From positions 13,206,085 through 13,266,084 of the forward strand of contig NC_064043.1 in the NCBI RefSeq assembly GCF_932526225.1: a stretch of 60,000 nucleotides of DNA, written 5' to 3'. The DNA is from Nematostella vectensis (taxonomy: Eukaryota > Cnidaria > Anthozoa > Actiniaria > Edwardsiidae). Below the pieces are notes generated by a model that was not told where the DNA came from, made no database searches, and saw only the letters and a list, made by a program, of their open reading frames with translations. Below, piece by piece: positions 59,059 through 60,000 of this stretch. A program made the position numbers and the translations under genes. The number at the start of each line of letters is the position of its first letter. Position 1 is the first letter of the stretch.

Positions 59059-60000
59059 GTAAGTCGAACTTGTGTTAAGAAACCTTCCCTCCTCCCCTTC
59101 CCCTTGTTTTTACTGGGGACCTTATGCAACGATGACGGTGACGGCAAGGAGAATGAGACAAATATAATGGACAATTTTTTTTATGAATTTTACCTTTTCA
59201 TATAGTTCTAAAAAGTAATGATAAGTCCAGAACCTTATTTTTACCATAGCGAACGTCCCCGTCCTTGTTTCAGACATGCGTCCATTTCAGAGTGCATTTG
59301 ACGTCTGGCTCTTCGAGTTTTATTAGTGTTTTCTACAGTCGCCGTCCCATTTGCATAAGGTCCCTATTATTAGGGACGACGACGGCAACAGTTGAAAATT
59401 CAAAGAGCCAGACGTGAAATGTACGTTGAAATGGACTCTGTCTGATATATTTCAGCCGTTTTTGGCGGTCTATCTAGCTAGTCCGGGAGTCAGTTACAAT
59501 AAAAAAATTTTTTGTTTACTTTGAGAGCTGACAAAGTTTTGACCTTTCTAAGTTAAAGTAATGTCAATGTAAGTTCATGTTCGGGTGGCAGTAAGACTGT
59601 TATTTGGGCCAACCCCCCAAAATCGTCACGTTTAAATTTCCTCCTTCGCGCTCTGTATGGCCGCCATTTTTTAGACTGAAATCTCATGAATAACAAAAGA
59701 ATTTCCAAATAAGATCGAGAACCAGTTGCCTTCAAATCCCTTAGATTACTGGCTGACTAACACCAGCCTGATTTTAACCCACCTATGTTATTCAAGAATG
59801 ATTAATAAACATTTTTAGATAAATGGTTTAATTCTGGTCATCTTTGCAAACAACACTTTTTAGCAATTTATTTCGAAATTTAGCTCAAAGCATGAAAGGT
59901 TTTTTGGGGATCACGTTCTCCCTGCCGTCGCTGACTTTCCTTTCCCCCTCAGATATTGGTATCTAACACATTGCTCAAAGCTGGCTCCTGCCCCCTCCCC
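59059..60000. other. Start of TBCK intron 24, with an inverted repeat
   Basis: 59,279-59,437 has inverted arms, GTCCATTTCAGAGTGCATTT (then GACGTCTGGCTCTT) and its near inverse, about 34 bp each, probably a MITE. The rest shows no exon, and the window ends inside the intron. Confidence 0.6.

Overview
This is a piece of an animal nuclear genome. Its genes have introns with GT/AG borders, transposon debris and minisatellites are dense, and two conserved animal genes lie head to head. The virus-like element proteins and the membrane patatin gene resemble those I know from cnidarian (hydra, coral, sea anemone) genomes. I therefore lean to a cnidarian, probably an anthozoan; this is recall-based and moderate in confidence.

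Layout. 1-13.8 kb holds no gene I can name. It has a 1.1 kb GATGGT hexanucleotide array, other tandem arrays, several small inverted-repeat transposons and the decayed 3' end of a GIY-YIG retroelement. 13.83-31.97 kb is a plus-strand patatin-like phospholipase gene of three exons (699 codons after the first ATG). Its second intron carries a Polinton/Maverick (adintovirus-like) element at 15,712-30,178, bounded by inverted repeats and a perfect 6-bp target duplication, ACTGTA. The element encodes remains of a protein-primed DNA polymerase B, packaging ATPase, major capsid protein, penton-like capsid protein, a collagen-like fibre, a late-transcription-factor (VLTF3-like) protein, a RING-finger membrane protein and several conserved Polinton proteins. 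Nearly every gene is broken. Only a chromodomain-like scrap that may derive from the integrase is visible, fused against a 5'-truncated polymerase. It looks like a dead, internally deleted provirus carried inside a host intron.

32.8-41.0 kb, minus strand, is a complete 14-exon cytosolic arginyl-tRNA synthetase gene (RARS; 671 aa; all exon phases chain). From 41.4 kb to the window end, plus strand, is TBCK, the TBC-domain pseudokinase. Twenty-four exons chain in phase for 674 codons, and the C-terminal rhodanese part lies beyond the window. The two start codons are about 400 bp apart, so they probably share a bidirectional promoter.

The most unusual feature outside the Polinton is the architecture of the RARS and TBCK introns. 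Several minisatellites appear to be tandem amplifications of the gene's own splice sites: RARS introns 4 and 11, and TBCK introns 2, 3 and 19. Three unrelated TBCK arrays share a 37-bp period. This is described in the findings.
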